Shown in pieces: positions 34,788 through 43,727 of a DNA stretch of 64,000 nucleotides; positions within the stretch are counted from its first letter, which is position 1; every line of letters begins with the position of its first letter. This stretch comes from an uncultured Bacteroidia bacterium (GTDB lineage Bacteria > Bacteroidota > Bacteroidia > Bacteroidales > Prolixibacteraceae), in the NCBI GenBank assembly GCA_903923905.1, contig CAIXZH010000118.1:22995-86994 (forward strand). The letters are read 5' to 3'. The translations under genes and the position numbers were made by a program. The notes under the pieces were generated by a model. The model saw only the letters and a list, made by a program, of their open reading frames with translations. It searched no databases and had not been told where the DNA came from.

Positions 34788-37205
34788 ATGTCCATCAAAA
34801 AAATAATAATCCTGTTCGCAGTAATTATTCTGCTCTCCGGGCTGGCCAATGCCCAGTCGAAACAACCGATGCGGTTATGGTTTAATAAGCCGGCAAATGC
34901 CTCTCTGGCTGATAACAAGAATGGATGGATAAATAATGAAGAGTGGCTTAAAGCCTTGCCGATAGGAAATGGTTTTTTAGGAGCGATGATCTTTGGTGAC
35001 GTTAATAAAGAACGAATACAGCTGAACGAAAAAAGTTTGTGGTCAGGCAGTCCTGATGATAGTAATAACCCAAATGCTTATCCGTCATTGGATGAAATCA
35101 GACAATTGCTATGGGCCGGGAAATACAAGGAGGCAACTGAACTGACCAATAAGAGTCAGGTATGCCAGGGAGCAGGTTCCGGATATGGTAATGGAGCAGG
35201 CTCTCCTTTTGGCTGTTTCCAAACCTTGGGCGATCTGTGGATTGATTTTGGAAAGACTGATCCTTATCAATCATACCACCGCGAACTCGATTTGAGTAAT
35301 GGGATTGTTCAGGTGTCCTATCTGCAGAATGACATTCAGTTTAAACGGGAGATTTTTACCAGTTTTCCTGACAGGGCCCTTGTAATTCGGCTCTCCGCAA
35401 ACAAAAAGGGTGCGTTAAGTTTCAAATCGACCCTCAACCGTCCCGAACGATTTGAAACCCATTCGGGAAATGGTCAGCTTAGGATGACCGGAACGTTGAA
35501 TAACGGGATGGGGGGAAATGGCATGAACTATGCTGCCCGTTTAAAAGCGCTAGCAACCGGAGGTAAGGTAACCTTTTCGAAGGATACAATGGTAGTTAAA
35601 AACGCCGATGAGGTTATTCTTTTTCTAACCGCAGGGACCAATTACAAACCCGAATATCCAAATTACCAGGGTAATGATCCAATAAAAACGACACTTGAAC
35701 AACTTGCCAAAGCCACTTCTAAAACCTATACTTCCTTATTAAGCAGACATATCAATGACTTCTCTGCACTTTTTGGAAAGGTTAACCTGCAACTTTCAGG
35801 CAATGATCCGGACACTATTCCAACCGATATTCGTCTGAAAAACCAGAAGAATAAATCGGATGACTTTCATTTACAGGAGATTTACTTCCAGTATGGGAGA
35901 TATCTTCTTATTTCATCTTCCAGGGAAGGTTCTCTGCCTGCCAATTTGCAGGGTATTTGGGCCAATGAAATTCAAACGCCATGGAATGGGGACTACCATA
36001 CTGACATCAATGTGCAGATGAACTATTGGCCGGCCGATGTCACGAATCTTTCGGAATGTTATCAGCCTCTCACAGACCTGGTCGAATCTCTCGTAAAACC
36101 GGGAGAAAAAACCGCAACTGTCCAATATAAAGCCAACGGATGGTGCATTCATCCAATAACCAATGTATGGGGTTATACCGCTCCGGGTGAACAGGCCAGT
36201 TGGGGAATGCACCTGGGTGCGGGTGGATGGCTGTGTGAACATTTATGGGATCATTACACCTTTACGATGGACCGGAAATACCTGGAGCGGGTTTACCCTA
36301 TTATGCTAAAAGCATCTCAATTTTATCTCGACTGGTTGGTGAAAGACCCCAAAACAGGCAAGCTTGTTTCCGGTCCTGCCGCCTCGCCTGAGAATGCATT
36401 TTTTGCACCTGATGGATCAGTTTGTCAGATTAGTATGGGGCCATCCCATGACCAGGAGGTTATTTATGAACTGTTTACCAATATATTGAAAGCATCTGTG
36501 ATACTGAAGGATACGAACCCTTCACTTGAAAAGATCAGAAACGCTTTAAAAAATCTTGCCATGCCTCAAATCGGATCGGACGGACGTCTGATGGAATGGG
36601 CTCAGGAGTATCCCGAACAGGAACCTGGTCACAGACACATGTCTCATCTGTACGGATTATATCCTGCTTCAATTTACACCCTTAATGGGACACCTGAACC
36701 GGCTAAGGCAGTACGTAAAAGTCTGGAATACCGCCTTGCCAATGGTGGTGGAGGAACAGGATGGAGCCGTGCCTGGCTTATAAGTCTCTTTGCCAGACTT
36801 AATGATGGAGACCAGGCCTACAAGCATCTGACAACTCTGATTTCAGGATCAACACTCTCAAATCTTTTCGACAGTTGTCCCCCATTTCAAATAGACGGGA
36901 ATTTTGGTGCAACAGCAGGCATTGCGGAAATGTTATTACAAAGCCAAAATGGGGTTATCGAACTTTTACCGGCTTTACCATCAGTCTGGAAAAACGGAGA
37001 AGTTAAAGGTCTTATTGCCCGCGGCGGATTCGTTATAGATATTAAATGGGAAAAAAATCAATTGGTTTCGGCAGGGATCTATTCCAGAAATGGCGGAACG
37101 TGTTCTGTAAAATACATGGATAAGAACATTGCGATCTCCAATTTAAAAGCAGGAAAGGAATATATTCTGGATAGTCAGCTTAACGTCTTCCACTCGAGTT
37201 TATAA
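34788..37205 (+). CDS. GH95 glycoside hydrolase (alpha-L-fucosidase/alpha-L-galactosidase)
   Basis: 805 residues with signal peptide (MSIKKIIILFAVIILL, cut near ANAQ). It carries the whole GH95 set: WLKALPIGNGFLGAMIFG, ERIQLNEKSLWSGSPDD, WNGDYHTDINVQMNYWPAD, SPE with Glu535 (acid), and PFQIDGNFGATAGIAEML with Asp703. GH95 releases terminal L-fucose or L-galactose from plant, algal or host glycans by inversion. It is the enzyme closest to SusCD in this locus, hence likely to set the class of sugar removed. Its own gap upstream suggests separate control or reinitiation. Confidence 0.93.
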   Translation: MSIKKIIILFAVIILLSGLANAQSKQPMRLWFNKPANASLADNKNGWINNEEWLKALPIGNGFLGAMIFGDVNKERIQLNEKSLWSGSPDDSNNPNAYPSLDEIRQLLWAGKYKEATELTNKSQVCQGAGSGYGNGAGSPFGCFQTLGDLWIDFGKTDPYQSYHRELDLSNGIVQVSYLQNDIQFKREIFTSFPDRALVIRLSANKKGALSFKSTLNRPERFETHSGNGQLRMTGTLNNGMGGNGMNYAARLKALATGGKVTFSKDTMVVKNADEVILFLTAGTNYKPEYPNYQGNDPIKTTLEQLAKATSKTYTSLLSRHINDFSALFGKVNLQLSGNDPDTIPTDIRLKNQKNKSDDFHLQEIYFQYGRYLLISSSREGSLPANLQGIWANEIQTPWNGDYHTDINVQMNYWPADVTNLSECYQPLTDLVESLVKPGEKTATVQYKANGWCIHPITNVWGYTAPGEQASWGMHLGAGGWLCEHLWDHYTFTMDRKYLERVYPIMLKASQFYLDWLVKDPKTGKLVSGPAASPENAFFAPDGSVCQISMGPSHDQEVIYELFTNILKASVILKDTNPSLEKIRNALKNLAMPQIGSDGRLMEWAQEYPEQEPGHRHMSHLYGLYPASIYTLNGTPEPAKAVRKSLEYRLANGGGGTGWSRAWLISLFARLNDGDQAYKHLTTLISGSTLSNLFDSCPPFQIDGNFGATAGIAEMLLQSQNGVIELLPALPSVWKNGEVKGLIARGGFVIDIKWEKNQLVSAGIYSRNGGTCSVKYMDKNIAISNLKAGKEYILDSQLNVFHSSL

Positions 37206-37223
37206 CGCCGGTGCCAATTTGTT

Positions 37224-37247
37224 GGGAATTTGTAATTCCCGCTTTTG
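37224..37247 (+). terminator. Hairpin terminator after the GH95 gene
   Basis: gggaatt/aattccc (37224-37230/37234-37240) is a perfect seven-base stem with a three-base loop, followed by gcttttg. It lies 19 bases beyond the GH95 stop and before the convergent ATPase gene. Confidence 0.6.
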
Positions 37248-37286
37248 AATAATTTCTCGCTGAATTCTTCCAAATAATGTAATCCG

Positions 37287-38408
37287 CTAAAAAGGCATTA
37301 CCGATTGAAAATCGACTTCAGTATTGCCAAATCTCAATTTATAAGGAATTTTAATATGCGGAGAGAAGCAATAATTCCTGCCATTTGGATAATAATCTCT
37401 GAACTTTTGGACAACGCCGGCTGAGTATTTATCCGGGTTAATTTTACATTCAACAGTATGTATTTCTCCTTTGTCACCTTTAATGATGAAATCAATTTCA
37501 CTTTTATCTTTATCCTGCCAGTAATAGACTATTCCAAAGCAAACACGAAGCATATCAAGTACAAGGTGTTCCCATAAAAGGCTACGATCAGTTTCCCTGA
37601 TTTCATTCCATCCTTTAACGTGGGTAATAAATCCGGTATCAAAACCATAGACTTTGGGACGTTTTACAATCTCCCTTTTACCCCCTCCAAAAAATGGTTG
37701 AACTAAATAGATCGCATGAGCCACCGTCATAGCTTCAATATGTGCCAAAACCGTTGGCCTGCTCAACCCACTATCTTTAGCCAGTGTGGTAATCTCAAAC
37801 ACCCCGCCACTTTGCATAAAAAGCAAATGCATTAATTTCAGGAAGCCCATCCTGTTTCTGACATTAAAAAGTTCCTGAATATCCCTGGCATAATAGCTGT
37901 CTATCCATTCCGAAAATAGCTCTCCTTTTTTATCCTTCGACAACAGAAATTCTGGCAATCCACCATTCAACAACCTCTTGTCAAAATCCAATATACCAAA
38001 ATCGAGTAAACATTCACTCCATAATACAGGGGGCAGAAAAAGCTGCATTTTTCTGCCAGCCAGAGAGTCCCGAAATTTTTTTGTTGCAGCTAGTGTTGAT
38101 GAACCTGTTGCTAGTATTTTAAGATTAGGGAATTCGTCTGTCCCAATTTTCAAAACAATACTTGGATTGGGAATCCGGTGAATCTCATCAAAAATAACGA
38201 TCGCCCCAACTGGTATGTTATTATAAAAGAATTCCGGATTTTCAAGTTGCCTGGAAACGGAGGGTAAGTCACAGTTCATATATACCGCTCCGGGGATCAT
38301 TTTACACAAAGTTGTTTTACCGCTCCGGCGTACTCCCGATAACCATATCAATGACCTTTTGTTCCAGGCATCATTCAATTGTCTCAACCAAAATGATCGA
38401 TTTATCAC
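37287..38408 (-). CDS. AAA_14/DUF4143 P-loop ATPase
   Basis: 373 residues. An N-terminal AAA_14 domain has Walker A GVRRSGKTT at about residue 25 and Walker B VIFDEIH, sensor ATGSS; the C-terminal part is a DUF4143 fold with a PD-(D/E)xK-like stretch (EIDFIIKGDKGEIHTVECK, with IDF and ECK). Such proteins are common in Bacteroidota and spread as accessory genes; the function is unknown, possibly nucleic acid binding. It separates the SusCD/GH95 unit from the CBM and DUF4838 genes and may be an insertion. A homologue lies at 52086-53234. Confidence 0.88.
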   Translation of the reverse strand: MINRSFWLRQLNDAWNKRSLIWLSGVRRSGKTTLCKMIPGAVYMNCDLPSVSRQLENPEFFYNNIPVGAIVIFDEIHRIPNPSIVLKIGTDEFPNLKILATGSSTLAATKKFRDSLAGRKMQLFLPPVLWSECLLDFGILDFDKRLLNGGLPEFLLSKDKKGELFSEWIDSYYARDIQELFNVRNRMGFLKLMHLLFMQSGGVFEITTLAKDSGLSRPTVLAHIEAMTVAHAIYLVQPFFGGGKREIVKRPKVYGFDTGFITHVKGWNEIRETDRSLLWEHLVLDMLRVCFGIVYYWQDKDKSEIDFIIKGDKGEIHTVECKINPDKYSAGVVQKFRDYYPNGRNYCFSPHIKIPYKLRFGNTEVDFQSVMPF

Positions 38409-38558
38409 ATCCGTGTATTTTACAAATATTCAGTCCAAATGTAAAGTATATATTCCAAATTGACAAATTGATAATTTAAATATTGGATTATTGTATAATT
38501 AGAAACCTCCATTCCAGATGTATAAAGTGCTCATGTACTGATCTTGCATTTTTATGGC

Positions 38559-39215
38559 CTATCTCATCAACTTAAATTCCAGATAATCATAATTCATATT
38601 CCCGTTCTCAACCGTTTTTAGCGTCAGAATCTGTTTCCCTTTGTCTAGTTTTATGCATCCGATAGAATCAATTTTATTCCAGTGGTGCCACTGGCGCCAG
38701 GCAATGGTGTCTGCATCCTTATGCGTTGACCTGATTTGCATAATTCCGGAAGAGGAGTTATGATCCGTATCAATCTCAATTCCGCCCCTGCCATTGCAGG
38801 TGTACATGATTCCAATTGTATACATCCCCGTTTCCTGCACATCCACGGTATAGTTAATCCATTCCCCGGGGACAGTCCAGCCAACATACAATTGTTTCAT
38901 TTGGGGCATTACCTCATTAAAGGGATTGTCATCTACTCCACCGCTTTTGGTGTAGGATATGTCAACACCCTCGTGCATCCTGAATTCATTGTAAAAATCG
39001 CCGTTTGCCGGGTTTAGTTTTCCACTGCCGTTGTTGATCGAATCAGTGTCATGGTAGGCAATCCCTTCCCCACCCTTGTCATACCATTCGCACTGCACCT
39101 TTCCAGGAATGATCTGGGGGATATTATTCCAGGCAATTCCTTTGTAATCCTGATAAACCGTGAAACCCGTCAAAGCAAGAACCAAAGCGGAGGATAACCA
39201 AAATGTCTTTCGCAT
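38559..39215 (-). CDS. Secreted CBM6-like carbohydrate-binding protein
   Basis: 218 residues: signal region MRKTFWLSSALVLALTGF, then a single beta-sandwich about residues 40-215. WTVPGEWINYTVDV, EIDTDHNSSSG and the ending GKQILTLKTVENGNMNYDYLEF are typical of carbohydrate-binding modules of CBM6/35 type. There is no catalytic domain. Proteins of this kind bind sugars or calcium-linked glycans at the cell surface or are secreted. The ATG at 39215 is preferred to a longer frame because it gives the signal peptide. It is divergent from the DUF4838 gene with 78 bases between. Confidence 0.75.
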   Translation of the reverse strand: MRKTFWLSSALVLALTGFTVYQDYKGIAWNNIPQIIPGKVQCEWYDKGGEGIAYHDTDSINNGSGKLNPANGDFYNEFRMHEGVDISYTKSGGVDDNPFNEVMPQMKQLYVGWTVPGEWINYTVDVQETGMYTIGIMYTCNGRGGIEIDTDHNSSSGIMQIRSTHKDADTIAWRQWHHWNKIDSIGCIKLDKGKQILTLKTVENGNMNYDYLEFKLMR

Positions 39216-39293
39216 GTATCGGTATTTAAGTATGTTTGCAATCAAACCACCCTCTTCAGCGTACCGGAGAGACTGAACAATAATCCGTCAAAG

Positions 39294-41852
39294 ATGAAAA
39301 AAATTATCCTCCTGTGCTATGTTTTAACTGCCTTTATTTCCAGAGAATTAAGCGCTCAGACTTTCAAACAAAAACCTCTCCTGACTGGTGAATGGATCAC
39401 CGAATGGCTCCTTTGCGGCCCGTTCGATCTCGTGAAAAACGACGATGTTTTTGCCCATTGTACGGGCTTCGAAACTGACTATCTGACCAAAAGTGGCGGC
39501 GAGCAGGCACTGAAAGTCAAGGCGGGTGATATCGTCCGGGTTAAAGGGGGATCGAATACCTGGAAGTTTTATACTTCTCACGAAAATATTCTGAATCTTG
39601 ATGATGCGATCTCCACCAGGGAACCTGTTTTTGGCTATGCATATACTGAAGTCTATTCTGAGGAAGCGACATTCGGCAGAATTTCATTTGGCAGTAATGA
39701 CGGAGGGAGGCTCTGGGTAAACGGACAACAGGTCTGGGATTATGCACCAAATCGTGGGATATATCCCGATCAGGATGTTTTTCCGGTACTTCTTCAAAAA
39801 GGGAAGAACACCATTTTGTTTAAAATTGAGGAGAAGGGTGGAATGTGGCGGCTGGCCTTACGCTTCCTGCCGCTTGAGGGTCCTGAATTAACTGAAAAAG
39901 AGTCCCCGCTTCAGGTGAATTATCTCCATGACGGAACCATCGGGCTCACCTCGGTTACACGGGAGGAGCAGCTGGCTACCGTTGTCAGCCAGATTCACCT
40001 GAAGGTTTTTGATCAGGGAACGGTGATTCTGGATGAAACAAGGAATGGCAATTTCCTGAAAAGAATAAAACTGGAATCGATCAACTATCGTCTATTAAGT
40101 ACCGTAACAGACTTTACCCTCAAAAACGGGAGACTGCTTCACACCCAACAAAAGCTCTTCGCCGGTGAACGGAAAGTCTATTCACTGTTCGAAAACGGGA
40201 CATCCGATTACGCAATTGTCCTGGGATCCGGGGCTTCGGAATCGGAACAGTACGCCGCCAAAGAATTACAAACCACTATTCAGAAAAGCAGCGGTGTCCT
40301 GATCCCCATCAAGTTGCCTCCCGAAAAACATGAGGGGGGACGAATCATTCTGGGATTTAATGAAGTTTCCCAATCGTTAGGATTGAAGGCTGCACCTGCT
40401 GTCTCAGACGAGTCTTTTGTTTATCAAAGTGTTGGAAAGGATATCCTGATCTGCGGCGGGAGTCAGCGGGGTACGATGTACGGAGTATTTTCATTTTTAG
40501 AACGGGAGCTGGGAGTCAGGTGGTATACTTCAAAAGTAACCAATATCCCCCAACTTTCTGTTTACCGTTTTGACAGGTTGTATCATACCGAAAAGCCGGG
40601 TATCCGTGTCCGGAACGATTTTTATTTCGATGCTTTTGACCCGGGTTATGCGGCACATAACCGGATAAACGGTGCAATGGGTGGCAGGTCACAGCATGGC
40701 GGAGTTGAAGGATATTGGGGAGTGCATACCTTTTACGGATTGGTCCCTCCTGAAAAATATTTTGCAACCCATCCCGAATATTACAGTCTCATCGACGGGA
40801 AAAGGACTCATGACCGGGCCCAGCTCTGCCTGACAAACCCCGAAGTGCTTCGTATTACCATCGAAAACATCAAAGAAACTATCCGGCATGAACCGCAATT
40901 CCTTATTTATGATGTCTCCCAGAACGACTGCATTGGATTTTGTACCTGCGATAAATGTCAGGCCTTGTCCAAAGCCGAAGGTTCTGAGTCGGGTCCTGTG
41001 ATCTGGTTTGTCAATCAGGTTGCAGCTGCAATTGAGAAAGAGTTTCCGGATAAATATATCGGGACTTTGGCTTATGTCTATTCGCGGACACCGCCCAAAA
41101 CCATCCGGCCAGCCAAAAATGTAGTAGTCCGTCTATGCAGCATTGAGTGCTGCTTTTCGCATGACTTTCATTCCTGTGCCATGAATAGTTCATTTCTCAG
41201 AGATCTGGAAGCCTGGGGAAAGATTGCCCCGAACATGTATATCTGGGACTATGTGGTGAGCTATGCCGATTACCTCTCCCCGTTTCCAAATTTTAATGTC
41301 CTTCAGTCAAATATAAAAGACTTTCAGCGGAACAATGCTATTGGGATCATGGAAGAGGGGGATTTTCAGTCGGATGGCGGGGAATTCGCGGAGCTTAGAG
41401 CCTATGTTTTTGCAAAGCTATTTTGGAATCCTGATCTTAACTTTCAGGAATTACTTAACGATTTCATCTCAGGTTATTACAGCCATTCAAGCGCCTATGT
41501 CCGGCAGTACTTTGATCTGGTTCAGGGTCTGGTTACCAGGGATGTTCACCTGACACCAAACATGTCGTGCGAGAACACCTTGTTTACCAATGAATTCATG
41601 AACAAATCCCTCGAATTGTTTGAGAAGGCGGAGAAGGTGGCAGATAATGACGAGATTATTAACAGGGTCGAACTAGCGTCCCTTGGCGTTTTGTATATGA
41701 AATGCATCCGTAATCCGGTCCTGGCGCGCGAGGATGGAACTTATGAAAAGTTCAGCCGTATCGTGGAACGGGAGAAGGTAATCAATTGGATGGATACCGA
41801 TTTTCTTCAGAAAACCAGGGCATTTCACCGGATGATTAAGGATGCACATTGA
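39294..41852 (+). CDS. Secreted DUF4838 protein (alpha-glucuronidase/GH20-like fold)
   Basis: 852 residues with signal peptide (MKKIILLCYVLTAFIS, end near LSAQ). The first ~200 residues form a PA14/jelly-roll-like domain (GRLWVNGQQVWDY). Residues about 305-400 resemble the N-terminal helper domain of GH20/GH67 enzymes (YAIVLGSGASESEQYAAKEL), and the rest is DUF4838, with YDVSQND-GFCTCDKCQAL and IECCFSHDFHSC, cysteine motifs typical of the family. Members sit in PULs and are suspected glycosidases; no activity is assigned here. It is divergent from the CBM6-like gene and ends the glycan cluster. Confidence 0.82.
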   Translation: MKKIILLCYVLTAFISRELSAQTFKQKPLLTGEWITEWLLCGPFDLVKNDDVFAHCTGFETDYLTKSGGEQALKVKAGDIVRVKGGSNTWKFYTSHENILNLDDAISTREPVFGYAYTEVYSEEATFGRISFGSNDGGRLWVNGQQVWDYAPNRGIYPDQDVFPVLLQKGKNTILFKIEEKGGMWRLALRFLPLEGPELTEKESPLQVNYLHDGTIGLTSVTREEQLATVVSQIHLKVFDQGTVILDETRNGNFLKRIKLESINYRLLSTVTDFTLKNGRLLHTQQKLFAGERKVYSLFENGTSDYAIVLGSGASESEQYAAKELQTTIQKSSGVLIPIKLPPEKHEGGRIILGFNEVSQSLGLKAAPAVSDESFVYQSVGKDILICGGSQRGTMYGVFSFLERELGVRWYTSKVTNIPQLSVYRFDRLYHTEKPGIRVRNDFYFDAFDPGYAAHNRINGAMGGRSQHGGVEGYWGVHTFYGLVPPEKYFATHPEYYSLIDGKRTHDRAQLCLTNPEVLRITIENIKETIRHEPQFLIYDVSQNDCIGFCTCDKCQALSKAEGSESGPVIWFVNQVAAAIEKEFPDKYIGTLAYVYSRTPPKTIRPAKNVVVRLCSIECCFSHDFHSCAMNSSFLRDLEAWGKIAPNMYIWDYVVSYADYLSPFPNFNVLQSNIKDFQRNNAIGIMEEGDFQSDGGEFAELRAYVFAKLFWNPDLNFQELLNDFISGYYSHSSAYVRQYFDLVQGLVTRDVHLTPNMSCENTLFTNEFMNKSLELFEKAEKVADNDEIINRVELASLGVLYMKCIRNPVLAREDGTYEKFSRIVEREKVINWMDTDFLQKTRAFHRMIKDAH

Positions 41853-42131
41853 ATTTTGCAGGAGAATGGCCCTAAATCCAATTTTAATAAAGCTGAAAGG
41901 AAAATACTAAACTTTTATTTAATATTTTCTTTTCAGATACTTGCCGACGCAATGTAATGCAAATGAAATAGCCATGGTTGAAAAATCACAAACCGAAGAT
42001 GAATAAATCTCCATGGCTACTCCATGCGACCTTTAAAAAACAAATTATATACGCCTGAAATAATCGCGCATACGATTATTCGACTAATTCATTTGATCCT
42101 AGGTGATTATAAATATCGGGTATCATATTAC

Positions 42132-42256
42132 GGTGCTTTGCACCTTAAAAATCCGATTTTGCAAAATTTTTCCTACAAATATTTCATTTATGATGTGCAG
42201 AGCACCGCGATATTTGTAGCAATCCCATCAATGTACAACCAAAGGTGCAACGCACC
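42132..42256. repeat. REP-like palindrome cluster, left of the aldo/keto reductase gene
   Basis: Inside the gene-free stretch 41853-42404 are three hairpins of one build (4-5 bp stem, 3-base loop): ggtgc-ttt-gcacc (42132-42144), gtgc-aga-gcac (42195-42205) and ggtgc-aac-gcacc (42244-42256). The inverted ten-mer ctacaaatat/atatttgtag (42173-42182/42210-42219) frames the middle one. The first and third are preceded or followed by atatt-cggt in opposite orientation. An open frame across this block is an artefact. Confidence 0.7.
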
Positions 42257-42404
42257 GAAATATTTATTTAAAAATTCGGTTACTACCAAAAATCATTTCC
42301 AATTAAGGATGAGAACCAGGAAAACTGCAAATAAAAATTTCCATATATTAAGTCAATTTTAAGGAAGTTGATTTTCAGAAAAGATTCATTTTGCTCATGT
42401 TCTG

Positions 42405-43286
42405 CTATTCCAGAAAATCCATATCCGCGCTGGTAAGATTGATATCCGCGGATTTCAGGTTCTCTTCAAAATGTTTTAAAGAGGATGTTCCGGGTATTGG
42501 CAGAATCCAGGGTGACCGGTGCAATAACCAGGCAATATTTATCTGGGATTCCGAGGCTCCATATTTCTGAGCAATAGTTTTTATCCTGTGGTCGCTTTTC
42601 CCCAATGAATTAACAAGCGAGAAATAGGGAATCATCGGAATTTCATTCTTTTCGCAGATATCCAATACCTCCTCGCCACCCCTGTTTTCTCCATAGTGTG
42701 ACTTGAAAGTGGTACGCTGACCACGCCCGTACATATTCTCAACGGTAGCGATCTTACCCATTTTCATGGCTGTCTCCAACTCTGTACGATCCACATTGCT
42801 AACTCCTACATGCAAAATCTTACCCTCCTGCTGCAGCTCGAACATCGTATTCATTGATTCTTCAAACGGAACTTCAGACCCTTGCATTACCCTGAAATGA
42901 ACAAGAGCCATTTGGTCTACGCGAAGTGTCCGAAGATTATTCTCAATGCTTGTCCTCAAATTTTTGGGACTGTTAAATCCGATCCAGCTTTTATCCGGTT
43001 TGCGGGCACCCCCCACTTTAGTGCATATCACCAAATCTTCAGAATAAGGATGGAGTGCCTCAAAAATTAGCCGATTGGTAACATCTTCGCCGTAGTAATC
43101 AGCAGTATCGATGAAGTTCACCCCATTTTTAACGGCTTGTTTTAATATCTGAAGTGCTTCCTCTCTTCTGGGAGGTTCGCCATAGATCCCTTCGCCCGTG
43201 AGGCGCATCGTTCCGTAGCCCAGACGGCTTACCTTTAAAGGACTATTACTGTTTCCTGCAATTATAATGTGTTTCGTGATGTTCAT
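42405..43286 (-). CDS. Aldo/keto reductase
   Basis: 293 residues, TIM-barrel NADPH-dependent oxidoreductase. Motifs: LGYGTMRL at the first strand, the tetrad Asp/Tyr in FIDTADYYG, Lys in CTKVGG, and His in ALVHFRV, then IGVSN-like HVGVSNV and the cofactor-binding end PIPGTSSLKHFEENLKS. It is AKR-like of the YajO/AKR11 type. It stands alone, with REP-like palindromes on both sides and no linked pathway gene, so its substrate is unclear. Confidence 0.88.
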   Translation of the reverse strand: MNITKHIIIAGNSNSPLKVSRLGYGTMRLTGEGIYGEPPRREEALQILKQAVKNGVNFIDTADYYGEDVTNRLIFEALHPYSEDLVICTKVGGARKPDKSWIGFNSPKNLRTSIENNLRTLRVDQMALVHFRVMQGSEVPFEESMNTMFELQQEGKILHVGVSNVDRTELETAMKMGKIATVENMYGRGQRTTFKSHYGENRGGEEVLDICEKNEIPMIPYFSLVNSLGKSDHRIKTIAQKYGASESQINIAWLLHRSPWILPIPGTSSLKHFEENLKSADINLTSADMDFLE

Positions 43287-43468
43287 TCGTATCGTTTTCT
43301 ATAAAACATATTTAAATAAAAATTGTTGAGAAGATTAAAAAATAAAAACGACATTGCAGCCTTCAGATGGATTGCGAAAGTAAACAAGCAAAATCGCGCA
43401 AAGTACTCGGGAGTGGCACTACTCCAGCCTCAAAACAGATAACTTTTGAGATTGATTCTATAATAAAA

Positions 43469-43693
43469 GGTCCGGAGTACCGCAAGATTTGTAGAAAAAA
43501 TGAATTACCGTTTCTGGGAAGTACAACGGACTGATATATTATTCCTGTTTAAACAATTCAAAAAGAAGATATTGCGGTACGCTGTACCTTGTTTAGATGC
43601 ATTCAATCCTGTTCTCCAAATATAAATGGTGCTCTGCACCTTTGAATCTTAGAGTCAGATATAAAAAGATATATATTGGAGTCGCAGAGTCGC
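43469..43693. repeat. REP-like palindrome cluster, right of the aldo/keto reductase gene
   Basis: In the gap 43287-43727: an imperfect ggtcc-gga-gtacc (43469-43481) followed by gcaagatttgtag (43482-43494, compare gcgatatttgtag at 42207-42219), ggtac-gct-gtacc (43577-43589) preceded by gatattgc, and ggtgc-tct-gcacc (43628-43640). The word cgcagagtcgc (43683-43693) recurs at 53403-53413. The rest of the gap is AT-rich with no gene. Confidence 0.65.
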
Positions 43694-43727
43694 CAAGTTG
43701 GAGAATAAAATCACATAAGAGAATGGT

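Noticed and set aside
42024..42362. 112-residue open frame in the gap before the aldo/keto reductase
   Set aside because: It runs straight through three REP-like palindromes and the ctacaaatat inverted repeat, has no typical start context and no recognisable domain.
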